The position numbers were made by a program, and so were the translations under genes. The notes below the pieces were generated by a model. That model saw only the letters and a program-made list of their open reading frames with translations. It was not told the origin of the DNA and did not search any database. Positions 23,923 to 36,676 of a DNA stretch of 64,000 nucleotides are shown piece by piece (the stretch's first letter is position 1; every line of letters begins with the position of its first letter). Source of the DNA: Apostichopus japonicus (taxonomy: Eukaryota > Echinodermata > Holothuroidea > Aspidochirotida > Stichopodidae); contig NC_092569.1 of the NCBI RefSeq assembly GCF_037975245.1, positions 19,027,501-19,091,500 on the forward strand, read 5' to 3'.

Positions 23923-24989
23923 GACATTTATAAGTGATATAACGTGTTCTCAATATCACTGTCAGCCAAGGGTTGATTATTCATATTATATATGTAGTAA
24001 TTAAATCGGTTAAGTATGACATGAAAGTTTCAGCAATTGGTTTTGTATCAACAAACGGTTTGCATATTGTATCATTTAGCGTTTGGTTGACGTATGCGGT
24101 ACGTTTGATCCAGTTTGCAAATGTCGTTACAATTTTTATTTGTGGAATACGCAGTTTTTAATCTAATCAGTTATTTTAGCGTACATTAGATACATGTTAT
24201 CTTCCAAAGGTCTACTAGGATGTGATGCCTACTCGCTTTTCCAAATAACAATCATCATTGAATTATAGTGCGGCAGCATGCAGTATAATATTAGGAATAT
24301 AGTATACCCATGATTGCCTCAAAACATGTAACTTTTAAATCTCGTGATACGATGACGTAACCAAACTTTGCAAATTAAAAGCTGAGATAATTGAGGCCAT
24401 TTTCTAGATCACTTTACTAGTCTCGGAAACAAAATATCAACATTTCCATTTGCTTCTACCAATTAAAGTTAACAATTTGAAATACAGGAACGCGTCGTTC
24501 AAGGAGTCAGTATTAGTACATGTTTTTCCTTCTTAGTTTACTTTACTTAACAATTTTAAATTGTATCATTTTTGTATCGTCTTGTTCTAAACTTGTCCTC
24601 AATGTCGGCTGAATTTTTCACATTTGTGAAGACGTCAAGAATAACGAATCATCATCAACAGCTATGCTCACGCGACGTTCATTGGAGATAATCGAAGGCA
24701 GACGAAATGGTAGATGCCTGGATAACACTTTTGAGCTTGTTAACTTTGATATTGTCACCAGTTTCCCATATTTTGCGATCTCGCGTTTGAGCGTCTACAT
24801 AAGTTTGCTACAACATCAATAATACAACAGAGAATGGTTATTGTAAATTTACCGTCGATTACATATTGGGACACGGCAGAGCTAATAGTCATTGGCTTTT
24901 TCAATGTATTTTACGGCTTGAAGTACGAATAAGTTTTTGTTATTTTAAAATCCATTATTTAAGTAAACTCAAAGCAAACTACTAATATT

Positions 24990-25420
24990 ATTAATGTTAG
25001 GAATTGCTTATTCGGGGACAAGTAATTATTCCAAAGTGTATTGTTAAATGGAATGTAAACTTCGATTATAGCTCTCTACAATGGCGTGTTATCTTTCAAA
25101 TGCCTTTCAAGTCGTTAAAGGAGACACAATTACAATACTTTCAATTTTGTTTTCTTCATCGTATACTTGGGACAAACCATCTTATGAGTTTGATGGGTTT
25201 AATTGACAATTCCCAGTATACTTCCTGTGGCCAAAAGGAGGGGTTGATTGAACACTTGTATTGGGAGTGTTGAGCAACATGTTTTTAATAGGCCATTTAT
25301 TTTTTGTTTCCAAGTCGGATATGGTTTTCGGCTATCAACTATTATTGGAGCATCCGTTGGATTTTTTTAATATTTTTTCATATCAAATATTATATTCCAA
25401 AAGAGATTAAATATGAGCAT
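24990..25420 (+). mobile_element. Tx1/L1-type LINE, 3' fragment
   Basis: A plus-strand frame at 25004-25273 reads WRVIFQMPFKSLKETQLQYF, then FLHRILGTN, then CGQKEGLIEHLYWEC. This is the C-terminal Zn-knuckle (zf-RVT) region seen after the reverse transcriptase in Tx1/L1-like LINEs. The frame ends at a TGA and nothing upstream continues it. The fragment is absent from duplication copy 1. Confidence 0.7.
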
Positions 25421-25577
25421 TCCCAACGTTAACGAATTTTGTATAATTCAAATTTCTGTTACAAGTTGAGACATACTTCGATCATGGTAAACATCGAGGA
25501 CCACTATAATCATACAATCTCTAAAGAGACACTTTTAGTAATTGTCTTATGCTCTTTGAATATTGAATATTTGTAAT

Positions 25578-25757
<180 letters not shown>

Positions 25758-27245
25758 TCTTAATATAAGTTTCTTTATCATGGCAAATACTTGACAAGAA
25801 ATGATGACTAAAAAAATAATAATAATAATGTTAGGACTTGCAAACAGTCTCATTTTGATTCGGAAATGGTATCTTACATTGACAAGAGGAAATACAATGT
25901 AACGTGGCTCTCAAGCTGACATAATCAACAGAGAGGTTATAACTTTGTTGTTGGTAACAGTGAGGGATAAACATTAGCAAGAAACCCCTCCAAGACAATA
26001 CAACAATGAGTCAAAGAATTTTGCTTAGGATTTGAAATTATGTCTATGGAGAAAAACAGAACAAAAAATGACACATTTTCCATGATTTGGCAATATGACG
26101 TGCCTTTAAGATTCCTCTCTTTCAAACAGAACCTTTTTTTTTTAACTTTTGTAATAACAAAAAGTAAAAAAAGTAATAATACTGTAATGTATATTCTTCA
26201 AATAATAATTCCGTGCATTGAGTCTGTTTAGTCTCCTAGTCCTATGTATGCCTATGTATGCCTGTGTATGCCTATATATTCCTATATATGCCTATATTCC
26301 CATGGTTGCCTGTATTCCGCTCACTCACGTTGAATCATTTGAACTCGCACTTGCGTCATTATGGAAATGTATAGTGTAGAATGATACTATAGTGCTGAAG
26401 TAGTCACTCGTGCTGCTCTTAGTTTATCAAACTATTACTGGTATGCATTACAAGTAGACTTCTGGTCTCCTAAATGACCTATCCACGCTGTTGTATAGTC
26501 TCAAGAACGTACTAATAACCTGCCACACCCATTATGCTCTATTTAATGATTTCTACTTATGTTGTTGATACAAAATGTTATTGTCCTTGAAGCTTTACGC
26601 TGACAATAACATATAAAATACCTATCCAACAGTCGAGGTTCAGATATGCTCAACTAAACTATTACTTTGCAGATAGAGAAAAAAAAAAGCGCAGTCCAAA
26701 TCAAATTGTGTCGTGCATCATAATTGTATTGAAGGTGAAAATATGGATGCGACACAGATGCAATACTCTATGACTCTGTCAGAAGGATATGAATGAAACA
26801 ATAATTAACGGAGTTAGTGTATGAACCCTATTCTGGGAGATATTATTATATTTCAACCAATATATGATGTCGACAAGTAAGGCTCTGGTGCTAACCACTT
26901 GATCACGATTAATGCCACATTTGACTCCGCAATGAACATTTACAAAGTTAAGTTTGATTGTGCTGTGATAATTGTAAACATAGATATATTTTGTTGTTCT
27001 TGGGAGTTGATTTAGCCACTTTGTGAATTTCGTACTTACACACACTTGTTAAAGTAATATTCAGCAATATAAATACTGCTTGTCTTCCCTAAACGATCAA
27101 CATAATCATCAACATAAATTCTTCCATTGGCTGTTTTTACTTCGATGTTCACTCAGTTTATTTTCAGTTGACGATGCTGCAATAGAGATCATGATCATGT
27201 AGCTTACAGTCTGCTGTAGTGATTTTATGCTGCTCTTAAAAATCC

Positions 27246-28539
27246 TTATTTCCTTTTAAAACACTTTACGATTGCTAGGCATTCTTTCCTAAATTTCTTA
27301 TCTAAAAAACAATAAATGAATGGATTGACAGCATTATTAAAAAAACCAATGATACGACCTAACTCAATATTGGTGTATAAAAACTCGTTTGTTTCTTTTG
27401 CTGATACGATAACGGCAGCAGGTAGAAGCGAAAAAACCAACATTGGCAAAATAAATGCCACATAGATCACTGCGGTCAAGAACAGCATCATGTTAATTCT
27501 ACGTTGTGCTGCCATCTTCATGACGCTAGACAACGAAGCATCCTGCTTCTCTCCTTTTCTGGTACTGAAGAAATTAATCTCTCCCTTCCGAGTTGCTTGA
27601 CTTGTCTTATTTCCATCAGAATCAGTAGGCCTACAGTTCAACCTGTCCACTTTAGTACGAGGTGAACTACAGGGACAATTAACTGATTTTTCCAAATGGC
27701 CCCCCTTTTGATTGTCTCTTCCATTTTCTTGACTATTCAGGTTATCAAACCCTGGTTCCGTTATATTGCTGTCTTTCTCAATTTTGACCCCGCAATCACT
27801 GTTTTTACCTGATATTGAAGGGCTTACTTGGCAGAATCCAGTCTGGAAATCGGTATTTTCTTTAGTTTCATTCATATTGACCGGACTCGCTGCCGCGGTT
27901 ACTGTGTCCGGTATTGATTCATCGTTAGGCATCGGCGAGGGAACATTTCTGCGGATAGCTCGCCACACCATAACGTAAAATGATGTTGTCATCAAAAGAG
28001 CTATAAATATCAGCAAGCAGAACGCATTTTTCCAGATAACATGTATAAATTGGTTGTTATCTGCATTTGTACAAGTGACACTCTGATGTTCCGACACATA
28101 CACCTCCACTGTCGCTAAAATTGGAGTGCTAACAGCAATGCACAGTACAGTAACAGCAATTGATATCATCAATGCAGAGCGGACCGACAGACGTTGTCTA
28201 TATGGATGACATATGGCCATATAGCGATCAAAGCCAACAATTGAACTGCCTAATAAAGAAAGTAATATACACGTTGTTACTAGGTAATAGGATAACTTAC
28301 ATAGATATAGCATAGGATTGTTTTCATACAGCGTTTACATGGAATGTTATTATGAATAGTGTAGTAGCGCATAGCATAAGATCTGACACAGCCATAAAGG
28401 AAATAAATACAAAGGTGCTCGATGTTCGGGCCTTATGAAGGTAGACCCGCAAAACCAAGAGGTTGCCAGGTGTACCAATCAGCCAGACAACAGCAAGAAA
28501 GATGGAGAGGACAAGGTCGGTTGTTTGTTCCTTATTCAT
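27246..28539 (-). pseudogene. GPCR copy 2, frameshifted pseudogene
   Basis: This is the paralogue of the receptor at 5130-6542. The start MNKEQTTDLV and TM1-TM2 read open from 28539 but stop shortly after TM2 (HVNAV). The rest, from TM3 (LCKLSYYLV) to the end FKRK, is open in the next frame from 28313 to 27246. Aligning with copy 1 shows one extra base in the first extracellular loop, near 28324, which explains the break. The remaining domains are well kept: FDRYMAICHP, loop-2 cysteine, TM6 FILPMLVF, NPFIY. Loop 3 is about 40 residues shorter. The long intact 355-codon frame suggests recent loss. A sequencing error or a start downstream of TM2 is possible, but the latter would give a five-helix protein. 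Confidence 0.85.
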
Positions 28540-29112
28540 ATTAAGTCATGTGTCGTCAATTTAATATATGCGAAGAAAATATTTTTTAACTGACTGAGTA
28601 ATCTTTTTGATGTTGATTCATTTAAAAAGCAGTACTGCCATGCAGGTGCATGCCACTTTGGTTTGTCAAATGTTCTCATTTGTTCCAGGTGATAAATAAA
28701 GCCATTAAAGTGATAGATATGTGAATAAATATATTCTTTTAAACTGAATTGTATTCTTTGTTTATTTTTGTTACGAACGGCAGCACGAAGTCGATTCTCA
28801 AGATGAATATCCTTAGTAGCTAAACCCTGCAATTGTTTCCAATGCAAGCTAACCGATAATAAATCAGTCAATTTTACAATCCAGTGAGAGTGATGTCCAC
28901 GTAAATGAAATATACACTGATGTCCACAGCAATTAAATATACACTGATGTCCACGTAAATGAAATATACACTGATGTCCACATAAATTAAATATACACTG
29001 ATGCCACAAAACTGCTTCTATTAGCAAAAAATCTCAATATTGTTTCAGTGTCACCGAAAGCAATATCGGAAGTGTCTTGATGTCCCTGTTGAGAATTTAC
29101 GTGACTGTTATA

Positions 29113-29143
29113 TCAGGGAGTTGTTATTGAAACAAATCCCTGG
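29113..29143 (-). mobile_element. 31-bp palindromic insert, copy a
   Basis: TCAGGGAGTTGTT at the left and the inverted AACAAATCCCTGG at the right make a 31-bp unit. It is absent from the same site in duplication copy 1. It is flanked by TTATA on both sides (29108-29112 and 29144-29148), a 5-bp target duplication. Reverse complemented, it matches the insert at 29340 in 28 of 31 positions. Confidence 0.7.
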
Positions 29144-29339
29144 TTATATAGTTCAAAAGTTATTTCCAAACAATATGCAAAGAAGCGATTACAATTTGTT
29201 TTAGCGTTGCGAATTCGACAGTCAGTAAATTGAAGAAACGAGCTAAAACAACAACGTTCCACTAATAGAAAGTGATGTCGTTTGCATGTTATAAATCATG
29301 CTTTCTGTTACACAATATGGCCAACGATGGTGGATTTAA

Positions 29340-29370
29340 TCAGGGATTTGTTTCCACAACAACTCCCTGA
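29340..29370 (+). mobile_element. 31-bp palindromic insert, copy b
   Basis: TCAGGGATTTGTT ... AACAACTCCCTGA, 31 bp, flanked by TTTAA on both sides (29335-29339 and 29371-29375). The homologous site in copy 1 (about 7285) lacks it. It lies in opposite orientation to the insert at 29113. Confidence 0.7.
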
Positions 29371-30157
29371 TTTAATGAAGTGATTTGCAGCAACTGAAGA
29401 AATAATGCACGTGAACTGCACAAAATATTAAAAATTGATGGAGTCTTCAAATTAGTGACGTAGTATAAACTCTTATTTGTTAGACGCCTACTAGAATTTC
29501 CCAAAATAGTCACCGCAGTTTTTGTTCTAGTATGTATAAAACATATAAAAGGTTTGTGACGACAGAGCAATGCTTTGCGATTTCTACTTATTTGCAATAA
29601 AACCTTTCACAGGTTTATATCATCTTTAAAGAAAGTAAAACCATAGCTGTTAGTATACATTATTATTGATTACATGTACTATCGCTCAATCCCTAATGTA
29701 GTTTGTACATAATGTTTATGACGAAAGTGCTTTCTGGATAAGTACAGTCGATGCTGCAATTTTAATATCGTAGTAATGCTACTTCACAGATAGAAACAAA
29801 TATCTCGAGGTAGTAATTTCCATTGCTAACAAGGAAGACAATTATATTTGATGTTCAGTTATCAATCGGTGATGAGTGCTTTCTGCTTGCAACTAAGATT
29901 AGTAGGCTTTTATCTTGAAATATGTATGTATAGGTTAACAACATCGTCAATTTCTTGGTAGAGAACGTTAGGCGAATAGGTAAATCGCTTAGAATATGCT
30001 ATCTATCTAATGATCCTATTTCCTACTTATTTATCCATTATTTATGTTAACCATTTCAGAACGGGAAAACCCTCTGCATTATAATAGTAATCTCTCCTAT
30101 ACGCTTTTCATACAACACAGATGTAAAGAAGTAGTCTGGGGGGGGGGGGGTGAGGTG

Positions 30158-30654
30158 CATAGGCGTACGGGACCATTTCAGGGGGGGGCAGAAACTTTTG
30201 TGCCCGAAAGTTCCCGTGACACTATCTAAGCGGAGCGCCACCATCGGTTTGCGCGTAGATTTTTTTTTGGCAAAAAATGCCTCTCAGATTGCCGGAAATG
30301 GCACTTCTGAGGCCTTTCAAGTTGCATCTAAACATTCTTTATTTATAACCTCACGTTTTAGAAATGTATACTTCCTCAAAAATTTTCGGGCATCATGATG
30401 CTAAATAAAAAAAAATCATAAGGCCTATATTAACATTAATGTCACAAAACATATAACACAAAACTGTTTACACGGAATTGTCAAGCAAAAATTTGAAAAA
30501 GATTCGGGCAAGCTGCTGCATATATATATATATATATATATATTTCTCCTCTTAGGCTGCCCGAATTTTTCAGGACTTTTGCCCGAATTTCTTGTCCTCT
30601 GGAAATTTGGGGGGGGCAGTCTTCCCCTGCCCCCCCCCCGCCTCGTACGCCTTT
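30158..30654. mobile_element. Non-autonomous DNA element (MITE), 497 bp, with 9-bp target duplication
   Basis: The ends are imperfect inverted repeats. The left reads AGGCGTACGGG followed within 12 bases by GGGGGGGGCAG. The right reads, inverted, AGGCGTACGAGG followed by a G run and GGCAG. GGTGAGGTG flanks both sides (30149-30157 and 30655-30663). The interior has mirrored GCCCGAAAGTT / AATTCGGGCA motifs and an (AT)n tract near 30522, with no coding frame. A 9-bp duplication would fit a P-like or hAT-like origin, but the G-rich flank makes the exact length uncertain by one base. Confidence 0.72.
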
Positions 30655-30663
30655 GGTGAGGTG

Positions 30664-33600
30664 GGTGGTAGGGGCCAGTTTCTAGTAGAATGTGTTCTTT
30701 ACCTTTAGAATGACAATCGAGTAGAAAGCATGAGGCAAGAAAGTGGTTGTGATCGCTTCGAAGTTTAATGTAACAAAACAGTTACAGATCATAAATACGA
30801 TTTTGAGTTCTTCATAAGACTATTTGCTCCCGTGAAAAAATAATTTACGATCTTGCTGGACCTGGTACACACAATCACATAACACGGTACTCACATTTTA
30901 TTCAATAATCTCATTTTGTGAGGTTATATAAAGTCAATATGATTATACATATATGCATTTATTTCAAGGACTACATATCAACACTCGGGCCCCCCCCCCC
31001 CCCCAAGGAAAAAATGAGAAAAAAAGAAAAGTAAAAAGAAGCCCAGCTGGGTCAATACCTGTCAGTAATTACAGCATCATCGCCTGCCATTGCAGTGCCT
31101 AATGTGTTGCCTTATAAAACGGTATTGTTTAAGTTCGAAGTTTTGTTCGGCTTGCTCCAGTAAGATAATGAAATGTTGGTGACGATGTTTAGGTATTAAG
31201 AATCTCTTTACACACTGGTGCTGGTCTCATTTCACATTAGCTTAACAATGATTTTATTGTCAAACCAAATGATGAAAAACAAATGTTTACTGTCATCGTT
31301 GACGATGTGTTTTTTCCCCCTAAGCGTGGTTGAAAGGGAAATTTCCGTTGGTTCGACATCGGGCAAAGGTAACTGCTGCCCTCGCCAAATGGTGTTTAAG
31401 TGTTCATGGTGTGACCTTTTAAACCCGCCTCCCTTCTTTGCATACGTACGTATTATGTGAGTTGCATGCTTCTTTCCTCTCCTAGTTCAGAGTGGTGTCG
31501 CATGTGCTGTTGAAGCAAGAAATCCTAAGTAGTATGTAAGTATTCTGTATGTTTGATACATGTTATTGATGGTTAGGTATCGTAATTGTATATTTGTTTA
31601 TTATCACATTTTAAAGATTTGCAATTAATGATGTTGCTATATGCTTGTGTCTGTTTTCTTTATTGCCATATGGTGTATTTGTTGTATTGCTTATTTGTAA
31701 GGGTATCTTGAGTTAAAGTATTGTCTTTGAAGAGCATTTTTCCAGAGTTTTATATTTTTGTTGGTATTCTGTACATTCTCAAGAAAGAAGCGGTAAACCT
31801 CAGAAACCCGCTGTATGCCCCTGAATGCACATGTATATCGCTGTATGTTGTACTGGTAGTGTTTGCCCGGTAACGATAGTAAGTTGAGCGTTGTTATTAT
31901 TATTAATGTCGATCTTTCTCTGTATTTTGTGGTTTTATTTTACCAAATGTTTATTCTTATGTTTCTTATTTTTGTGCATTAATCATAAAGCGGAAATCAT
32001 ATTCAGTAATATGTTATGATTGATTTGTGCAACTTCATGTGTTTTGTTTTTCTAATGTTTGTATATATATATAGTAACGTTAGTTTTGATATATTTTTTT
32101 CTATTTAATTTTCACCGTGGATCAGGCACTCCACGTGTCAAATAAAAGGGTTAATAAAAGATACAACAAAAAAAACTCCGCCTGCATGTTTAGCTTCATT
32201 GGGAGAAGCATCGGTGATATCTACCATTGAGTTCCAATCTGGTGATCCTTTACATGTTGTACCTCAAATAGTTTGGTCAACCAAACAGAGGTTGCTATAG
32301 ACACTTGTTTTTTTTATATATATTTTTTTATATATATCCCACATCGCAGGCTGCACCTTGGTTACCAAGCACTCATTACACAATGCATGTGATCAATGCT
32401 GTCCAAGTAGACTAAGCGGACAGAGGGGAATTTAGACTTGATGAACTTCTTCAACACAACGCGACATCAACTTTGTAATGTAATGTCTGTGCATAGCATA
32501 TATATTTACAATTAATTCTTACAAAACATCCTATAGCGTGATGGCAATCGCGGCAGTTCTTGTGTACTACCTTCACAAACTTTGATCAACAGCTAGATAT
32601 TGGAAGGTTCACATATAAACTGTCAGAGTGCGTGGTCGAATCACGGTATAACACATCCATGGTTCAAAGCGTTGTGGTAATTAGGAGAACCATTATTGTT
32701 GAAAGTTAAACTAGTTTTGACTAATTACACTAATGAACAATTTATTGGACGATTCCGTTTCTCTGATCTTCCATGTTGTTTTAGTTTGTTAGAAGAATGA
32801 CTAATTGTGTGATAAGAATGCGGAGAGGGGGAAAGAGACCGACTAGGCGTAAACGTCCAATCACACCCTCATTTAGTGCCATACGCCGCAAATATATTTA
32901 TATCTACGTTTAAAGTGTGCATTTCGTTTTTAGCGAGGTTGATATGAAGTGATATTAAAATAAAATAGATCTATCATAAATTAATCAATTGATAGCCAAA
33001 ATAACAGGCAAATCTTTTTCCGCAATTTCATAACTTATTTGACTGTAACAGCAAAAAAGAATACAATTTCATATTGAGTATTGTAAACGATCCTTTACAT
33101 CGAGAAGCCTTTTTCATACTGGAACCAGGGGTAGCCTTTTGTCAACCATCAGTTCCGTGAAGGACCGATACAGGAAACTTCAAAGGCGACATGGCAGAGT
33201 CGAGTATTTCTAAAGCGTACTACTCCCCTGAATAAGTGTTACAAATGCTGCATATTTGTTTTTGTTTTTCAACTTCGTTTTCCTTTTATATAAATTCATA
33301 TTTTTAATTGCATGAAACGCATAAACATGTTTTTCTTGTAAGGTTTATATTTAAGCTTATCATGAAAAACTATGTATTCTGTAGTTATAAGAATTTATTA
33401 ATAAAAAAAGTCGATAAACTGTGTAAAAGTATGCACTTAGGAGCACGACGTCGCCATCACCATGTATTCTTAAAGGAGTATTACAGTGATATTAGCATAA
33501 TTTAATACATAATGAATATCTCAAACCAGAAAAGATAGAGAAACAATGCTTGTGCATCTAATCGATTAATTTAATAAAAAAAATAAAAAATTGTAGTAGG

Positions 33601-34680
33601 AACAATGAGATTAGGCGAAAGTTGCTATGACTTCAAACTTATAGTAAACAAACTTAACAATTAACAGCAATAAACACAATTTTAGAAAAGTACCGTACAT
33701 TCACTTGATAGAACAGTTAAAATCTCTCTTATTATTAGCAGTTAAATGATTATGTGTGTGTTTTTGCGCGTGTGTGTTCAAAACATTCATTAGACGTTGG
33801 TTTGTTACTATATGCCTATGCGTCATTAGGACTAACCATATATACGCAATAATTTTACAATCATACATTATTGTTATTCATAATGACGCGTATGGGAACA
33901 ATCAAACTATAACACAAGTTTTGAACACACACAAAACAAAACAAAACACACAAGAACCAAAAAATAAAATAATCGAAAGCATGAAATATAGCAATATCAA
34001 CAAACAAATCTAAACACACACGCACACACAAAACATGGCAATGTAACCTCTTTTTGTAAACACAAGACTATAGTTCTAACAGAACGAAAAAGGTAAATAG
34101 CCAAAATCGTTTTTACAATCCACATAATTGAAATCATCTTCTCTGAGACTCTAACAGTGAACTCCAAACTTCCCAATATCCCTTAATCGAGGCGATGCTT
34201 CCTAGGACGCTTCCTTCGTTGCTCAACTATGTGATATATATTAATGTAGTCAATTATGTGAAATGGTTCATCTGGCTGCGGAAATATAAATAAATAAAAT
34301 GAAGTTGTGTGTTTCCTTGTATTTCAAGAAATATTCAACACATTGTGGCACAATATTAAACTGACTAAATTACTCGAGGTCCTAAGCGATAGTTGCCTTG
34401 CTCTGTCAATATTCATTGATAACTTTCTACTCAGTTTGCTGTTCAGAAATATGTACATTTATGGCGAAGAACACAATAGGTTATCAACGGTTAGCCGTTT
34501 TGTCACATATAGATGGTATATGTTCATTTATTAGTTATAAAACATTATCTTTACGTATTTGTTTTATGAATTTGAATCGTTCGAATCGATTTTGCACGTT
34601 GCACTCAATGTGTCAAGGTTTGTTGTCTATATATAACTTGTACAAAATGATTGTTTGCCTAGTTTACTCAGTTTGTATTG
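30664..34680. other. Non-homologous stretch inside duplication copy 2, no recognised gene
   Basis: AT-rich sequence, with a C-run at 30990 and scattered short frames, none with protein-like content. At 32105-32170 CAGGCACTCCACGTGTCAAA is followed by two AATAAA-type signals and an A-rich stretch, like a transcript or retroelement 3' end on the plus strand. Together with 29966-30148 and the MITE, this separates the two homologous parts of copy 2. I see no terminal repeats that would show it to be one mobile element. Confidence 0.6.
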
Positions 34681-34686
34681 TCATCT

Positions 34687-34696
34687 GGAATTTCCC
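34687..34696. promoter_or_regulatory. NF-kB-type decamer upstream of methyltransferase-like gene A
   Basis: GGAATTTCCC (reverse GGGAAATTCC) fits GGGRNWYYCC and lies 206 bp upstream of the gene A ATG. It is within TCATCTGGAATTTCCC, a block shared with gene B (41149-41164) and the relic at 7861. Binding is inferred from consensus only. Confidence 0.5.
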
Positions 34697-34901
34697 AATT
34701 TTTGCAATGTTCATTTAACCGTAACACAGTCACGACTAGCTTAAATACGTCGTGCAGATATTGCGGATGGGCATATTAAAATCTGCAAGGCAAAGTTAGA
34801 AGCTATGATAGTAGAAGACCAGTGGAGTTTAATACACATTTTGCCCACGTGTGAAAAGCATGTATCGTTACATATCTGACTAGCTACCAGACATCTTCAA
34901 A

Positions 34902-36676
34902 ATGCGGGAAAACATTTTACTTACCAGAGATCTAGGCGACGTCTTCGATTCAATATTAGAGATTTACAAGACAATTGAACAAGACAGAAATCGGAGAAAT
35001 AGTGACAAAGAGCTAAAAGATATTTGTCTTGAGTATATGCAAAAGACAAGCCGGATTTACAAATATGATCTACCGAGGGAGTCTGATAGGGTTGACTTTT
35101 CTGATCCGTTAAAGCAATGGAGTTACATGTTTGTGTACACCTTACGCCATGTTGATCTCGTCTCATATGCCCTAGACGCCACCAGTGACATTGGCATTTT
35201 GACGGACTCGGACGCTTGTTGTTCACCAACTGTATGTATGATTGGGGGCGGACCAGGCAGTGATGTCCTAGGGTTGTGCATTCACCTTCGGGAACATGGG
35301 CACACAGCCCCAATGCCATCGGGGCTTCATGTTCTTGATAAGTATACCGAGTGGCAGGGCACTTGGCAGCTGTTTCACCAACACCTTCCAGAGAGATTTA
35401 ATCTCGCTATACCAGAGATGAAATACCACGCTTTCGATTTCGAGGACAATGATCTCTCTCTGGAGCATCAGGAGATTGTGAAGACATCGAACATTGTTAC
35501 CATGATAAAGTCTCTATCGCCAGTTGCTGCTTGGCTACGAACACGTAAAAAGTTGAATAGAGGTAATTAACATACATTGTACAAGGGTTTACCACATAAC
35601 ATTGTCTCCTGTTTATGTACATGGCTGTTAGCGTTCGAAAGACACAGAGATTGAGTTAATCAATACTAGAAACCGTTAATAATATTTTTTGTTTTATAAA
35701 AGCCATATAATCACTTTTAAACATCCTGATACTTTCATATCAGTATAATGTAGTAATGGAATGTAATTTTCAGGCAATTTACCCTTAGGGTGAGTAAACA
35801 ATTGTAACGTTTGGTATGATACCTGTAATGCCAATAGTTACGTTTATATAATACCACCTGTCTGAACTTCTATATTTATAATCCTGTCTTGTAAGGATGA
35901 TGGTTAGGTAGGCTTGAAGAAGAGGGTGGGCCCTATTGAACGATATTCATCGTAGCTAATCTTCTGAGAGGATTATGCCCATTAACAACTTCTGATCTCA
36001 CGGTGAATTCTTACTAGTTTCAATTGCCTTCTGTTACTGTTACTTGTCATGTTAGCCTCAGTCTGAAGATCATGCTAGGATCGAACGTCAGGCCAACTAC
36101 TTTTACACATTCTCTGATACACAGGCTCTCTAGTGGATAAGCAGTTTGCTAACAGTTTTATTTTATTTTGTTTTAATTGCGGTAGAACTGGGAATGATGT
36201 ATAGATTGATCTCTATCATGTTAGGTAGACTTGGATAGGTTTCATTACTGCGAGGAAATGGCAAAATTACTTCTAATGACACTAATTATATTAGTGTTTT
36301 TTATTTATTTATTTATATATTTTCAGATGGCGTAGAAACGGATGATTGTACGTCCGTGTTTGAATGGCATTCCGTATTCAGCATTCTGAAACATATGAAA
36401 CCAGGTGCCTTCTTGTTGTACATAGACAATCGAACCGGTCCTCAAAGAAGAATTCTTATGGATGCTTTGGAGTGTTTCGATTTTGAGATACTCTATGATC
36501 ATGTACTTTATGGTCAATTTCTAAGCAATAGCGTTTTCTCTGTGTCAGCCAGGGTATTCAATATAGAGTTCGGTTTTAAGCCATGCACTGTTGCAGGTAT
36601 TAACGAAGTCATACTATTGAAGAAGAAACCATATTCAGAACACGTTGTCGATGTCGACTCAATATTGGATTCGTAA
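34902..36676 (+). CDS. Methyltransferase-like protein A, two exons, 336 aa
   Basis: Exon 1 is 34902-35562 (220 codons plus one base, donor AG|GTAATT). Exon 2 is 36327-36676 (acceptor TATTTTCAG), and the joined frame is open to TAA. The layout is that of a class I SAM-dependent methyltransferase fold. It has a helical N-terminal part, then VCMIGGGPGSD (111-121) as the glycine-rich motif I. VLDKY (144-148) places an acidic residue at the end of strand 2, followed by FDF (178-180) and IVTMIKSLSP (198-207). Exon 2 opens with VFEWHSVFSILKHM and continues to GAFLLYIDNRTGPQR as a strand-5 region. The substrate is unknown. There is no signal peptide or membrane helix, so it is probably cytosolic or nuclear. 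Two paralogues (B and C) lie within 25 kb. An intact frame and conserved splice sites suggest a working gene. The function is inferred from fold motifs only. Confidence 0.85.
36063..36092 (+). other. Hammerhead-ribozyme-like motif, degenerate, in the intron of gene A
   Basis: CTGAAGATCATGCTAGGATC followed by GAACGTC resembles the CUGANGA - stem II - GAAA core found in hammerhead motifs of Penelope-like retroelements. Stem II (GATCAT/AGGATC with a GCT loop) has one mismatch, and the GAAA is reduced to GAA. It is thus at best an inactive remnant. The surrounding 35940-36180 has the look of a dispersed repeat. Confidence 0.25.

Noticed and set aside
28536-29027. 163-codon frame with HQCIFHLRG repeats
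   Set aside because: It reads the 27-bp array upstream of the GPCR pseudogene; the frame is absent in copy 1.
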